From contig MNCI01027262.1 of the NCBI GenBank assembly GCA_015680685.1, positions 356,338 through 420,337 of the forward strand: a stretch of DNA of 64,000 nucleotides, written 5' to 3'. Below the pieces are notes generated by a model, which saw only the letters and a list, made by a program, of their open reading frames with translations, did no database searches and was not told the DNA's origin. This document shows, piece after piece, positions 35,271 through 45,441 of the stretch (position 1 is its first letter; the number at the start of each line of letters is the position of its first letter). This DNA is from Gnetum montanum (Eukaryota; Streptophyta; Gnetopsida; Gnetales; Gnetaceae). The position numbers were made by a program, and so were the translations under genes.

Positions 35271-36311
35271 TATGTCAGTTTCTGACACCACAAATCCCAA
35301 CATGTGTCCGGTTTTGACTCCGAATATGCACTTCTTTGGTTTGAGCTGGAGGCTTTATTTGGAGCATCTTTTAAGGACTAACTCTAGGTCCTCTGAATGA
35401 TCTTCTGATTTCATAGACTTAATAGCTATATCATCAACATAATCATTCAGTCTTCCTAGGAGGTAATCACTAATGATGTATGTCATAGCCCGTTGATACA
35501 TCGCTCCGGCATTTTTCAAGCCAAAAGGCATCATGGTATAGCAAAAGATCCCCCAGGGCGTCATGAATGTTGTGGTCAATTGATGTTCTGGGTTGATGCG
35601 AATCTGATTATAGCCTGAAAAGCCATCCATGAAGGATAGAAGAACATGCCCAGCTGTTGTATCGACTAGCTGGTCGATACTCGGTAGTGGAAATTTGTCC
35701 TTGATTGTGGCTTTGTTTAAATCTTGGAAGTCTATACAGATGCGTATACTTCTGATCTTCTTTGGGACAACTACAATGATAGATACCCAATCCGAGTAAT
35801 CGTCCATGCAGATGAAACCAGCCTGATACAGTTTGGTGATCTCATCACGCACTACTAGCACAATTTCTGGTTTGATTTTTCATGCTTTTTGCTTAATTGC
35901 TTTGATATGCGAGTCTAAGATTATGTTATGTTGAATTAATCTTGGATCTAGTCTCGGCATGTCTTCGTATGACCATGCAAATACTGTGATGTTATCCTGG
36001 AGGACCTGTTTTATAGAGTCATGCATTTTCTGGTCTAGTAGAGAACTAACCCTAAGAGTTTTGGACTCACCTTTATGCGTAACGACCGAAACCTCGCTGA
36101 GGGGGTCTTCGATTATGTCTCCAGCCTCCAGGTCTAGCATGCGCATTGATTGTTCTGGCCATTCTGGAGATGTTTCCGACGTGGCTATAGTTACGTCATC
36201 GAGGAAAGGGTTAGTTTCTACTAGTGTAAAATCGAATTGCCTAACTACTCTCCCGTATGGACCTATTAAAGTCAGGGGTGCTGAAAAAGTTGTGTCCATT
36301 TGCCAACCTTC
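35270..36311 (-). pseudogene. TX1 reverse transcriptase
   Basis: Starts MDTTFSAPLTLIGPYG at 36299, one exon-length after a candidate 3' splice site at 36312. RT blocks: FAWSYEDMPRLDP, DEITKLYQAGFI, IRICIDFQDLNKATIKDKFP, MDGFSGYNQIRINPEHQ, FCYTMMPFGLKNAGAMYQRA and the active site YVDDIAIK (35441-35430). A TAG after KQKA (at 35880) and a TAA after LKRCSK (at 35355) are the only stops; the frame then continues into KPKKC and LGFVVSE. Copies element RNA; the catalytic Asp pair is intact. Confidence 0.92.
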
Positions 36312-36319
36312 CTACAAAA
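36312..36319 (-). promoter_or_regulatory. Candidate 3' splice site before TX1 RT
   Basis: Minus strand TTTTGTAG|G, 12 nt upstream of the RT ATG. TX2 has TTTTGCAG|G at the same distance (63920-63914). Ogre-type elements remove an intron between protease and RT, so this pair probably marks its 3' end. Confidence 0.6.
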
Positions 36320-36726
36320 TCGTCAAATGCGTAAATGATTAGGAGAAATCATGATGTGGTGTTGTCAAGCATGAAAAGCTAACTAAATTTTGAATATTGT
36401 GAACAACCTGTCATTAATGCTACCCGATTATGAGGTGATAAGGTGTGGTAGTTTAACGTCATTTTGGATAGTGGCACATGCAATATCCGCCACATTAATG
36501 CCTTGATCTTCGGGTTCCATCTTATACTGATACCAGCATTTAGGAAAGTCCCATTTTAATTGGGCATCAAGTCGGTTAATTTTGCATATAAGTAGGTAGT
36601 TGTTTTTTGAAAATGGGCTATTGGCTGTTGCAAACTTGAATTCTCAGCGGTCGCAGAGAGAGGAAGAAAGAGCAAAAGATTGCAGCGTGTTATTTGCAAA
36701 GGCATGAAGGTGTGAATACTGCAATA
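36320..36726 (+). promoter_or_regulatory. Promoter-like interval of the antisense gene
   Basis: No sense-strand coding motif. On the plus strand CATATAAGTAG (TATAAG at 36587-36592) lies about 135 nt before the first plausible ATG (36727), with a purine-rich leader (GAGAGAGGAAGAAAGAGC) between them. Position suggests a plus-strand promoter. Unproven. Confidence 0.4.
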
Positions 36727-36845
36727 ATGGCACTGAAAGTAAGAGGGAAGAACATGAAATTGACCAAGTTAGACAAGGTCGAAGGGAGCCTGCAGCGTGC
36801 TTCATAGGCTTTGGTTGAAGTGAGGGATGTGGTTTCCCTGAATCG

Positions 36846-37792
36846 GTAGGCCATCCCTGGCTTGTTTGTGTTGCTTTCTATGATATGCTTATTCTTTGTG
36901 ATGTTTATTCTTTTTGCATCATTTTGCCTAAATTAGAGTTTTAGGCCATGGACCTGGCATTAAAACGAGGGTTTATACAATAGTATTGCGTCTATCGCCG
37001 CTATCAGGGACAAACCTTGTACTTTTACAAGGGTTTAGGCGATTTCGGCTATATAGCTAGCGCATAATTTGTAAATTTTCTATAATTTAAGCATGCAAAT
37101 CTAAATCTAGATGTTAATGTGTTTATTATTTTCTTTGCACAGTATCATGTTAAAACGTATCTTAATCGTCTTAGATATAGTCGGGGTTTTATGCTGTATA
37201 AACCCGATCGTACCTAATGTTCCTCCCCCTCAGACTCGGTTGCAAGGGAGGGCCATATGGTTCTGAAAGGGTGCATTGGAGTTTCTGTAGTTTTTACTAT
37301 GTAACTACAACATTACTATATGGTCACACCTGTCGGGAGATATTGCTGGTGCTATTTTGGAGCACCTGTTAGTGGGTTCTACGTAGGGAATCATGGCTTT
37401 CTTGACATATGGGGCCATCGATACTGGTCATCCCCAAGACCGAAAACTTAGGGCCAGAGGGCTGAGGCGCTTAAGTTAGATCTGGGCAATGGCCAGGTTT
37501 AGCTGTTACCATGCGTACAACACTTTGTTCATGGCCTGTCATGTATCAACTTACTTTCAGAACCCACCGGGCACAATGTATTACTCAGGCGGGTAAGCTG
37601 TTTTACTAGCGGTATTGTCAATATGTTTCTAGTGCCTGGATTTATGAAGCGTAAGATAATAATGCGTCATATGATATAGGTTTTTTATTAATGACAAAGG
37701 ATTAGTGGGCAATGGAGATACATTGACTTGGACTGAGACAACAATAAAGGAGTTTACCTCCACCAGTAACGTATGCGCCGGTGTAATGGGGC
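36846..37792 (+). other. Long candidate intron 1 of the antisense gene
   Basis: Bounded by CG|GTAGGC and GGGGCAG|ATG. No coding motif on either strand that I recognise. Contains a C/T-rich block near 37215-37260. The assignment as one intron is weak; further exons could be hidden. Confidence 0.3.
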
Positions 37793-37954
37793 AGATGTCC
37801 TTTGAGATCCATGAGTATCCCACCCGTTATGCTGATTCTTTCTAGAATTGTCAAAACCTCAGGTGGTTACATGAAGAATGGACTTTGGACCCGCCCCTTA
37901 GCATCATGGATGTGTAGAGGAAACTTCCTCCATTTCCTTTGTCATTTGGCCTTG

Positions 37955-38045
37955 GTAAGGTTTTGTTGCTACTGTTATTTACATGATATGATATTGTTTT
38001 TGGTCTGTTTTTGAAATGTAGCATAATAGTGTTTTCGCTACTTAG
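37955..38045 (+). other. Candidate intron 2 of the antisense gene
   Basis: GTAAGG at the 5' end, T-rich tract, GCTACTTAG at the 3' end; 91 bp. An alternative 3' end is at 38021 (AAATGTAG). Confidence 0.45.
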
Positions 38046-39391
38046 ACATGTGTCTTGCGGTGTTCAGTCAGGGAATCTTGGGAGATTACCACTACAATTT
38101 TCGGCTGCGAGGTGAATACCCTCCTTTTCCGCTATGGTGACATTAAGGAGGCACAACGCTGGCTCAGCCATGCAGCAGCCCCAGTTGCATTGGTCACCAA
38201 GCTACAGGAAGCAAGGCTAATGCATTTATTTCTGGCCGTAACTCCTGATGTCCTAGCTAGTGAGATGTTAACCCTGGTAAACTCCTTCAGTGAGAGGACT
38301 GAGTGTTTTTGCATGCGCGTGCATCATGTGCATGTGAATTTTGATATTGACGCTCAGCTATTTGTTGACCTCTTCGGTGTCCCTTCTAACGGTCTTCCCA
38401 TAGAGGAAAGGGCGAGGAGGAGCCTCAAATGTTAGGAAGAGCTAGAGGAGTGGCTGGGGACCAAGAAGAAGGCCAAGGGGATCCCCTGTGAAAGGATTGA
38501 ATTAGAAATCGCCAAGACTGTTTATCCCCTCTTCTGGGCTCGGGCTTTCCCCAAAACACACTCGCAAGGGAGGTTCTTTACCATAGAATAGGCTCGTATC
38601 ACGCAGGAGGTTATGGAGGAAGGAACCCAATTCAACTGAGTAAGCTATTTCGCTGAGGGGTTACGCATTGAAATGGTCAGGCTCTGCCAGAAGCTTGAGT
38701 CTTATTTCAATGTGCACTTCGCCTTCTTCATAGCTTGCCTCCGGCATTTTGCTGAATTTTTGGTTGTCCAGAGGAATGGGGTCTAGGTGCAGCAAGACCA
38801 AGACCAGCTATCCAAACCTTGGATTTCCCATATTTTCAGCACTACCCGAGGACAGGATCCTCCAGAGGGAATTGGGGAGTCTCAGTCTATAACGACAAGG
38901 GATTTGGCGGCTCCTCGAGTGTGGGGTGCTAATAGTGTAGGTGGGGTGATTCCCACTTACATCGGTGATGTGTTGCGGGGAAAGCACCTAGCTACAGAGA
39001 TTATGGACACCTCAGTCTAGTGTAAAAGGCCTCGCCTAACCGAGGCCCCTGTGGAACCAGCAAGTAGCACGGGCAGGACAGTGCAAGTTAGAGTTCAACG
39101 GAGTAAACCTCCACCTGGTAAGCGTAGAGACATAGTGGAAGTCATGGCAATTACCGTATTACGCAACTTTATTCGGGGTATTTTAAATCATTTAAATGCA
39201 TTATGTGATATGAACAGTGAGGCCTGCAGATTGGTTGACCCCTGAAATAGGGGCAGTGGTATTACGGAGTGGGGAGGGGGCCCCAGTTTTGGAAGAGGAG
39301 GCCCCGGCTATTAGAATAAGTGACACACATACCCTTGTGCGTGAGGAGAGGGAGGAGGAGGAAAATGTTGATGCACCTCCCACTGTAACCG

Positions 39392-39467
39392 GTAGATGTA
39401 ATGAGTGTAGTAAAAATTTTAAGAAGTTTTGTTAATAATTAAAATTTTTTACTTAATTACGCTACAG
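39392..39467 (+). other. Candidate intron 3 of the antisense gene
   Basis: GTAGATG...TTACGCTACAG, 76 bp, AT-rich. Splicing joins ...PTVT to EEQDAST. The remnant at 47752-47843 has an intron (GTAGGAG...ATCATAG) at the same protein position. Confidence 0.6.
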
Positions 39468-39596
39468 AGGAACAAGATGCATCCACGTCCGCCGTTGTAA
39501 GCAGAGCGTGGGGAGAATTTCCTGACAAGTTTGCTTTCATGGAAGGCGTTGTCAGTGACATGATTGAGCATCTTGAGCACGTCGATCCTGGAGCTG

Positions 39597-39674
39597 GTAT
39601 GTTGTAGCTATAATAGGCTTATTTTATTACAAAGTTGTAATGTTTTACTTACGTTGGATACTGTTTGCTATCAG
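39597..39674 (+). other. Candidate intron 4 of the antisense gene
   Basis: GTATGTTG...TTTGCTATCAG, 78 bp, AT-rich. It separates HLEHVDPGA from RLRWDPTEP. The older copy has a corresponding break ending CCAACAAG at 48071. Confidence 0.65.
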
Positions 39675-40492
39675 GAGCTCGCCTTCGATGGGACCCTACG
39701 GAGCCCATTGACTTGGACACAGCGGAGCCTTCATTGGATGGTGCGGTCATGCCACACAACATTTATGAGGAAATGCGTAAATGTGCATTACGCTCGACAC
39801 ATTCCTTGTGGTAGAGTCGGAGTGTCAATGAAGACCTCTAGAAGAGACTGCAGAGGTTAGAGAAGGAGAGGGTGTCTTTGACCAAAGAGGTCGGAGACCT
39901 AAGATCGTGGTGTGAATTCCTACAGGTACAGGAAATGGGCGACAGAGACTGGTGCATGGTTGTTATTGACTACGCTCGCTATTGGATCGCAGTCAGGAAT
40001 AGTGTGCAAACCAGTCAGGAATTGGTGGAGCAGAGGATGCAGATAGAGCTGTTGGCCCGGAAAAGCCAAGAATGGAAGGATTTTTGTGCAAGTGTGCAAG
40101 AGTAGGGGCAGAAGGAGAAAGATCATAAGCATCTGTATAAGTGAGAAAGTCTCGCTTATCGTCAGCATTATAGAGATTCTACTATTGAAGCTCAATCCTT
40201 ACGGGTATTCCTTGATGTCATTGGCGCATCCAAAGCCTTTGAGCAGTTCCAGGAGTAGGTGACCATAAGCGTGTCCCCGGAAAGAGAGATTGCTCTTCCT
40301 GGGGGAGAGACTACAGTCCTTACCTTCTTCCCTAAACCACCCCAATGGACTAGTGTGGAAAAGGGAAAGGTGAGAGCTGGAACTACTCTGGGAAATGAAG
40401 TATGGTTTGAATTAACTAAAGATGAAATTATGCAGCACCTATGGGTCAGTTTAGATTAGCTTCCCTTTGCTGTGGAAGCAGGACCATCGCGA

Positions 40493-40570
40493 GTAAGTTT
40501 GGGTGTTATTGAATTCAAATTTTCTAGTTTATCATATGATGACTTTTACTGATGTATTTACTATATATAG
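40493..40570 (+). other. Candidate intron 5 of the antisense gene
   Basis: GTAAGTTTGG...CTATATATAG, 78 bp, with a consensus GTAAGT donor and an ACTGATG branch-like motif about 30 nt before the acceptor. Confidence 0.65.
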
Positions 40571-40804
40571 GTACTAGGAGTGGACAAAGAAGGTGAACAG
40601 GGTGGTGAGCAAGTATAGGAAGACGAGCGTAATGACGAAGACCATCCTCTTGTGGAGCCAGTGTTAGAGCAGGGACCTTGTGAAGATGATATTCCTCATA
40701 AAGGAATATCTTCTCGGAGGGATGGCCCACTTGAGGATGATTTATTAGGCTTAAAGCTGGACCTGAGGGATACGGGTGACAGTGGTACTAGGGGAAATGT
40801 GTAA

Positions 40805-41379
40805 TTGTGATTTACGCATGATTTTATTGATTGGAATTGAACAATGGTTATATGAATGTTGGAAAGGTTGACTATAATATCTTCTGTATGACTTTAAATG
40901 TTATTATTATTATTTTTATTTTTATGTCTTTATTCATGCAAAGCGTAAGAGGAATTGTTAAAGACTGTGGATAGTTTGCATTGCTGTAGAATGGAATTGT
41001 TAGTTTAAGGCCATTACGGGCCACGAGGTAGCATTTGCGTAAGATACAAGGTAGTTTTAGGCCATTGCGGGCCAACACTAGTTTTAGGCCATTGCAAGCC
41101 TTTGCTAGTTTTAGGCTGTTGCAGGCCGCCACTAGTTTAAGGCCGTTGTAGGCCATGTGCGTAAGTGTGGAAGTGTAACTGATGACAGCATACGTTTCTA
41201 TGCAATTGCGACGAAGTGACTAATGGAAATCAAAGAGCGTGAATTGCGTAAAAATGAGGAATGTAAATAGTGTAATAGACAGAAAGCGTAAATACATGTA
41301 CATAGAAAACTGTCAATCGAATTCGATAAGTGTAAGCGGAAAACTAGTGGAAGTATGCTGACGCGTGTAAGTGCCACTC
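40805..41379. other. Interval between antisense gene and TX1 protease
   Basis: Apart from the 27-bp array, no coding motif. Several GCGTAA/TTACGC motifs occur (for example 41038, 41247, 41287, 41436), like those in the LTR. The 5' splice site of the sense intron should lie near the protease end, but I could not choose one with confidence. Confidence 0.4.
41001..41159. repeat. TX1 27-bp tandem array downstream of the antisense gene
   Basis: Four consecutive 27-bp units (41052-41159) with core TAGTTTTAGGCCATTGCGGGCC, preceded by a related unit at 41011. Each unit has a GGCC...GGCC inverted pair. On the minus strand 27 bp gives an in-phase nonapeptide repeat (ARNGLKLVL type). It shares the TAGTTTTA core with the 3' UTR array but is otherwise different. 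Confidence 0.85.
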
Positions 41380-42110
41380 AGATCAATCGCTAATTCGCAA
41401 TTGTTTCTTGATGGCATTTACGTTCAGTGATGCGTAATGGCGGGGAGATTTGTGGTCAACCTCCTCCATACAATCCTCCTGAAATGGTAGGTCAGCCCAG
41501 GCTAGGCTGTCATCATTCGTTTCGATTTGTTCAGGAGTTCGGCCATGAGTTTGGTTATCGAATGTTTCTTTCTCTGAACCTCGTTCTTCTTCGATATTGT
41601 TGACAGTCCTGAGGGTGATTTCGTCATCGTGTATTACAACCTTCCCCCTGGGTAGGGTAGGTGTATTTCTTGGTGTATTGGTGACAAAACCTCCCTCAAT
41701 TGGGCTAACTAGGACCTTCCTAGAATTAAGTTGAAACCAGGCATCTCCTCGAAAATGAGGAATGTAGCATCTGTTAGGAATTGATCCCCTACGACAAATT
41801 CAATGCGCACCGTCCCCTTGAATTGAACCTATGCTCCATTGAACAACTTTATGCACGTTGTCACTGTGGGACTGATCTGGTCGACCAGACCCAACCTATT
41901 CATGATGGGATAAGGGATGACATTTGTAGCCACGCCGTCATCCACGTGCACCCTCCGGATCTGATATTGGCCAACCCGGATGGTGATAAACATGGGTTCA
42001 GTTGTCACTTGACCTTTCTCAGGATCATCTTTAATGGATTCATCATGAAAGGTCAACGAGGTAGGTTTAGATCACTCAGCATCAGAGGAAAACATGACAG
42101 TGTGTATTGC
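41380..42110 (-). pseudogene. TX1 retropepsin-like protease
   Basis: Minus strand 42056-41829 reads QVTTEPMFITIRVGQYQI, RRVHVDDGVATNVIPYPIMN and RLGL. The family normally has V-DGGSS-NIL here, so the catalytic D-G-A/S reads DDGVA. After a TAG (a CAG codon in relatives) the frame continues with FKGTVRIEFVVGDQFL, ATFLIFEEMPGFNLILGRS and, past another stop, PIHQEIHLPYPGG. A one-base shift then gives KVVIHDDEITLRTVNN. LILGR is the C-terminal motif of Tat proteases. Cleaves gag-pol. Confidence 0.82.
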
Positions 42111-42778
42111 TTCCTCCTCCGCTGGTAAGCTTTCATCCACAGGTATGGATGTCAGCATACAGACCATGGCCTCACGGTGTTTTTGAGACATCATGAGTAG
42201 GTCATAGAGGCTAAACATTGTATTTTTTGTTTTAGGGCCTGTTTGACCTATGTAAACACATCGAGGAGATCCCATTCTCAGCTGGCTTGTTTGCCCCCTC
42301 TGTCTTCTTCCATTCGTCCCACGAGATGAATCTCCCGAGGCGGAACGACGTCAATCGGAGGGTTATTTTTCTTCCTGCTGAGGGGAGGTGGCTATGTTTC
42401 TGCACCCTTGTCCTACCCATGGGATGCAGGCGAAGGTACAGAGGCCAAAGGCCTGGGCTTAGGAAAGCCTAGCGTAATGTGCTTTTTGGCCGCATTAACG
42501 AACGCATCTCCTTCCCTTTGTTTATTGGGTAGCAATGGATGGTTTTGGTTAGAGGTTTGCCCCTCCGTAAAAGGGGTAGCAGGTGATTTTGGTACTTTGA
42601 GGATGAAGGGTGCTTTAGATGTAGCTGCGGTCGTGGCCATAGCTTTACTGTTAGTGCAAGGCTAAGTTAAATCTGGAGAAGGCACCCGAATGACAAAGGG
42701 CGGCCTCGAGATGCCACTAACTGTCGGTGAAAAGCTTGTCCCCTGAGGTGAACTAGTAGGCATGCTTAAAACAAAGGG
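42111..42778 (-). pseudogene. TX1 gag-protease linker (decayed coding)
   Basis: Short open stretches in all three minus frames (42640-42413, 42420-42232, 42275-42072), Pro/Ser/Thr-rich, no recognised domain. Probably the disordered end of gag and the region before protease, interrupted by frameshifts. Confidence 0.45.
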
Positions 42779-44059
42779 CTATTTAGGTGGTACCTTCCCT
42801 TCATTGTCTGTACTCACCACGTTGATTGTGTAGGGTGCATTATTTGCGTTTAACGGATCCTTGTACATGTGCAACGCCTGGTTTTCAGGACGCGTTGGAC
42901 TACTACAATCTAGTTTCAAAGAACCATCATCGATCATGTGTTGAATGTCATCTTTCAACACCCAACAATAATCCGTGTCATGACCACACAACTGGTGATA
43001 GTCACAGAAACAGTCCACCCTGAAAGACCTCGGAACTGGTGGTTCGTCAGGTAGGGCTAAAGAAGGATTCTTCAGCAGTTCACAATGACGCCTGTGATGC
43101 TTCAGACCTTCTTCAGATACCTTCTTAGTCTAAATGTATCCTGCCCCTAATAGTTGTTTCAATAGTTCCAAATGTTTTACAGGTAGGGCTGTATACTTTG
43201 AGCGATCTTTACGCTCAAAGTTTGGTTTTGGCTGAGGGGGCTTTTTAGCGGTAGATGTGTCTTGGCTAGTGCTACTTGCACTAGTTGTGGTCTCTGGAGA
43301 TGTCATAGGTGCCTTCTTGTTTTTGTTCTTAGCATCTTCAGCCAGCACAGCTACTTTTGTTGTTGTTTTACCTTTATCCTTACCCTTGTTGTTAGCATTT
43401 TTATAGGCGACATACGTTGGGTCTTTGCTGGCCTCTACAGCATCTTGGATGCTTTTAGTCTGAGCGAAAGCCTGATGTAAGGAGCTAGGAGAAAGGTAAT
43501 ACAGCTTAGACTTGATGAAGTCGTTAACTACTGCTTTAAAAATGGCCAGCAAATGGACCTCCGCGATTGGCTCACGGATTTCGTTCAAAGTAGCACTCCA
43601 CCACTGTATGAACTTTTGGACTGGTTCGAGCGGGTCCTGTTTCACTCCCATAAGTTGATCTAATGTGACCTCCGGCTTTAAGTTGTATTTAAAGTGAGTC
43701 AAGAATTGTGTTAGAAGCTCTTCCAAGGTTGAGATGGAAGAGCGAGGGAGCGCTCGATACCAATCCAAAGCTTTCCCTGCTAGGGACATCGCAAAGACAT
43801 GGATGATTGTGTGAGGCCATTGCTGTAACAACAAGGATTCAGATCTGAAGGTGACTAGGTGAGCGTTGGGATCTCCCTCCCCATTATATTTAGTGAAATG
43901 GGGTAAGGACATCCCCAGGGGCAACGACAGCATGGGAACTGCTAGACTAATGGGATCATCCTGATAGAAATCTATGATCTGTATAGTGTCAGATCCAGCA
44001 GCCTTAAGGCATCTAACCTCCTCAATGAGGGTCTGAATAAGTAAGAAACTTTGATCCAA
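42779..44059 (-). pseudogene. TX1 gag (capsid and nucleocapsid part)
   Basis: A 309-codon open stretch (44059-43130) has the retrotransposon gag fold signature: PHFTKYNGEGDPNAHL, MSLAGKALDWYRALP, LLTQFLTHFKYNL, LMGVKQDPLEPVQKFIQWW. A Lys/Ser/Thr-rich basic tail follows. After a TAG at 43130 the frame region 43018-42779 carries CDYHQLCGHDTDYCWVLKDDIQHMI, the CX2-3H..H..C nucleocapsid motif typical of Tat elements. Forms the particle and binds RNA. Confidence 0.88.
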
Positions 44060-45060
44060 ACCTGTTGATGAAGATGTTTGTGCAGGAGGAGCAGGGGGTT
44101 GACTTGAAAGAGCGGTGCCAGGGAGTGGAAACGGAGGGATGACTTGTCTGGCAGGTGACGAAGTAGGGATCCTTGCAGATGGAGCTACCTGCGAAGACCA
44201 CCACCCACTGGGTTGAGCAGAGAAATTAGCTACTGCTGATTATGTGGGATAGGGATTATAACGATATTGTGGGATCATTTGTGGAACCTATGTAATGGGT
44301 GCAACTAAGGGTTGCATACCATATAGTGCAGACTAGTAGTGTTGTGCCATAGGTGTGATCCATTGACTTGCGGTGGGTTGTTGGACAGATGTCTGTGGCT
44401 GAGCGGTAGCTGTGATCTATTGCCTTGGAGGGGGCAGCAACGATAAGGGTGGGACTAGATTTTGTACCGGGTGAGTTGTAGGCACAACATGAGGTTGCAC
44501 TTGGGGGATGTAATAGGGTGCGGTGGACGCAAGCACCACCGATGGAATACTGATTATGCGCGGTGACGAGACTGCCCCCATGTTATTCTGGGGTGGTATT
44601 TGCACCTGTAGGAAGGATGATTGCATAGTGACCTACGGGATGACAGGAATGTGAGTTTGAATGGTCATGGCTAGAGTAAGGTGGACAACTTCTCCCATGA
44701 GGCTAAATAGGGGATTTATGTACGTATGGGGACTAAGAGTGTGGTATGAATGTTCAGACTGGGCTGCCAGTTCATCTTCCTCTTCTTCCCCATTTTGAGG
44801 TTCCAGCATAGACCGTGTAGCCTGGCTCCTAGCCATGACCAATTGTGTTATGATTTCATGGTAATGTTCTATCAGGGGGATGATGTCGTAGATGATAGGG
44901 GTGAAATCTTGACCCCCTCTATGGATCAACTCAAAGTTTCTTTTTGCTTCGATCTCGGCTTGGCTGAGAGCAAGCTTTGCTTGAATCTTGATGCAAATAA
45001 AATTATATTCCTCAGGCGTCACGATGGTGAATACAGGATCTTTGCCCTGTAACCTCAACG
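44060..45060 (-). pseudogene. TX1 gag N-terminal part
   Basis: Segments 45058-44633 (RLQGKDPVFTIVTPEEYNF, an acidic GEEEEDELAAQ run) and 44626-44417 (Pro/Gln/Val-rich). A coiled segment IKIQAKLALSQAEIEAK lies early. Two or three stops separate the pieces. The real start is unclear: the longest frame has no ATG at its head, while an ATG at 45070 is in another frame. Confidence 0.6.
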
Positions 45061-45416
45061 AAAGACATGATGGTCCCTAAGGTCCTATAACACCAGAGGC
45101 TGGTCCGGTGGCGGCGATGGGATTTACAGATGTGGCACCCGAGTCAGTGGTAATCATGGTGGCTGTGGTTGTGTATGCAGAATCTATTGGTCAAATAGAT
45201 TAACGACAATAAGCGACTGGATCTAAAAGGTGATGGACAAAGAAGATCGTGATTAGGCTTTTTACCCTGTATGATTCCAAACGAATCATTACAGTGACCG
45301 ATCTACACCACACTATTTTTCGTAAACTTCCCTAGAGATTTTACGTTTACGTTTTTAGAGACGCGGGTACAGATCACTTACAGGGCTACCCGTAACAAAA
45401 ATACGAATCGGAGCCT
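45061..45416 (-). other. TX1 5' leader
   Basis: Untranslated region between PBS and gag. No motif seen beyond GC-rich stretches near the PBS. Confidence 0.5.
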
Positions 45417-45435
45417 GGCCCTCCTTCTAGCGCCA
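45417..45435 (-). other. TX1 primer-binding site
   Basis: Minus strand TGGCGCTAGAAGGAGGGCC, 6 nt from the LTR end. TGG pairs with the tRNA CCA end. I do not name the tRNA with confidence. Confidence 0.72.
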
Positions 45436-45441
45436 GAAAAC

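Larger units (their letters stand above)
36727..40804 (+). pseudogene. Antisense multi-exon gene (aORF) inside TX1
   Basis: Plus-strand reading frames, separated by small GT-AG introns, occupy the interval between protease and RT. Exon 1: MALKVRGKNMKLTK... (36727-36845). Exon 2: 37793-37954 (EIHEYPTRYADSF, RWLHEEWTLDPPLS). Exon 3: 38046-39391, with AQRWLSHAAAPVALVTKL, VNFDIDAQLFVDLFGVPS and YPLFWARAFPKTHSQGRFF. Exon 4: 39468-39596 (FAFMEGVVSDMIEH). Exon 5: 39675-40492, with RLRWDP, VMPHNIYEEM and a coiled coil LEKERVSLTKEVGDL. Exon 6: 40571-40804, acidic. Stops are TAG/TGA at likely Gln, Trp or Arg codons, plus about two frameshifts. Function unknown. Antisense ORFs exist in some Tat elements, usually near the 3' LTR. 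Confidence 0.65.

Noticed and set aside
35959-36342. 127-codon plus-strand frame over the RT start
   Set aside because: Antisense shadow of the RT N-terminal region, which is conserved in TX2 in the minus frame.
38055-38435. A host single-copy gene at the antisense frames
   Set aside because: It lies between the paired LTRs and target duplications of TX1 and has a second, older copy in another repeat remnant.
41781-42128. 115-codon plus-strand frame
   Set aside because: Lies antisense to the TX1 protease and shows no motif; no support from introns or from another copy.
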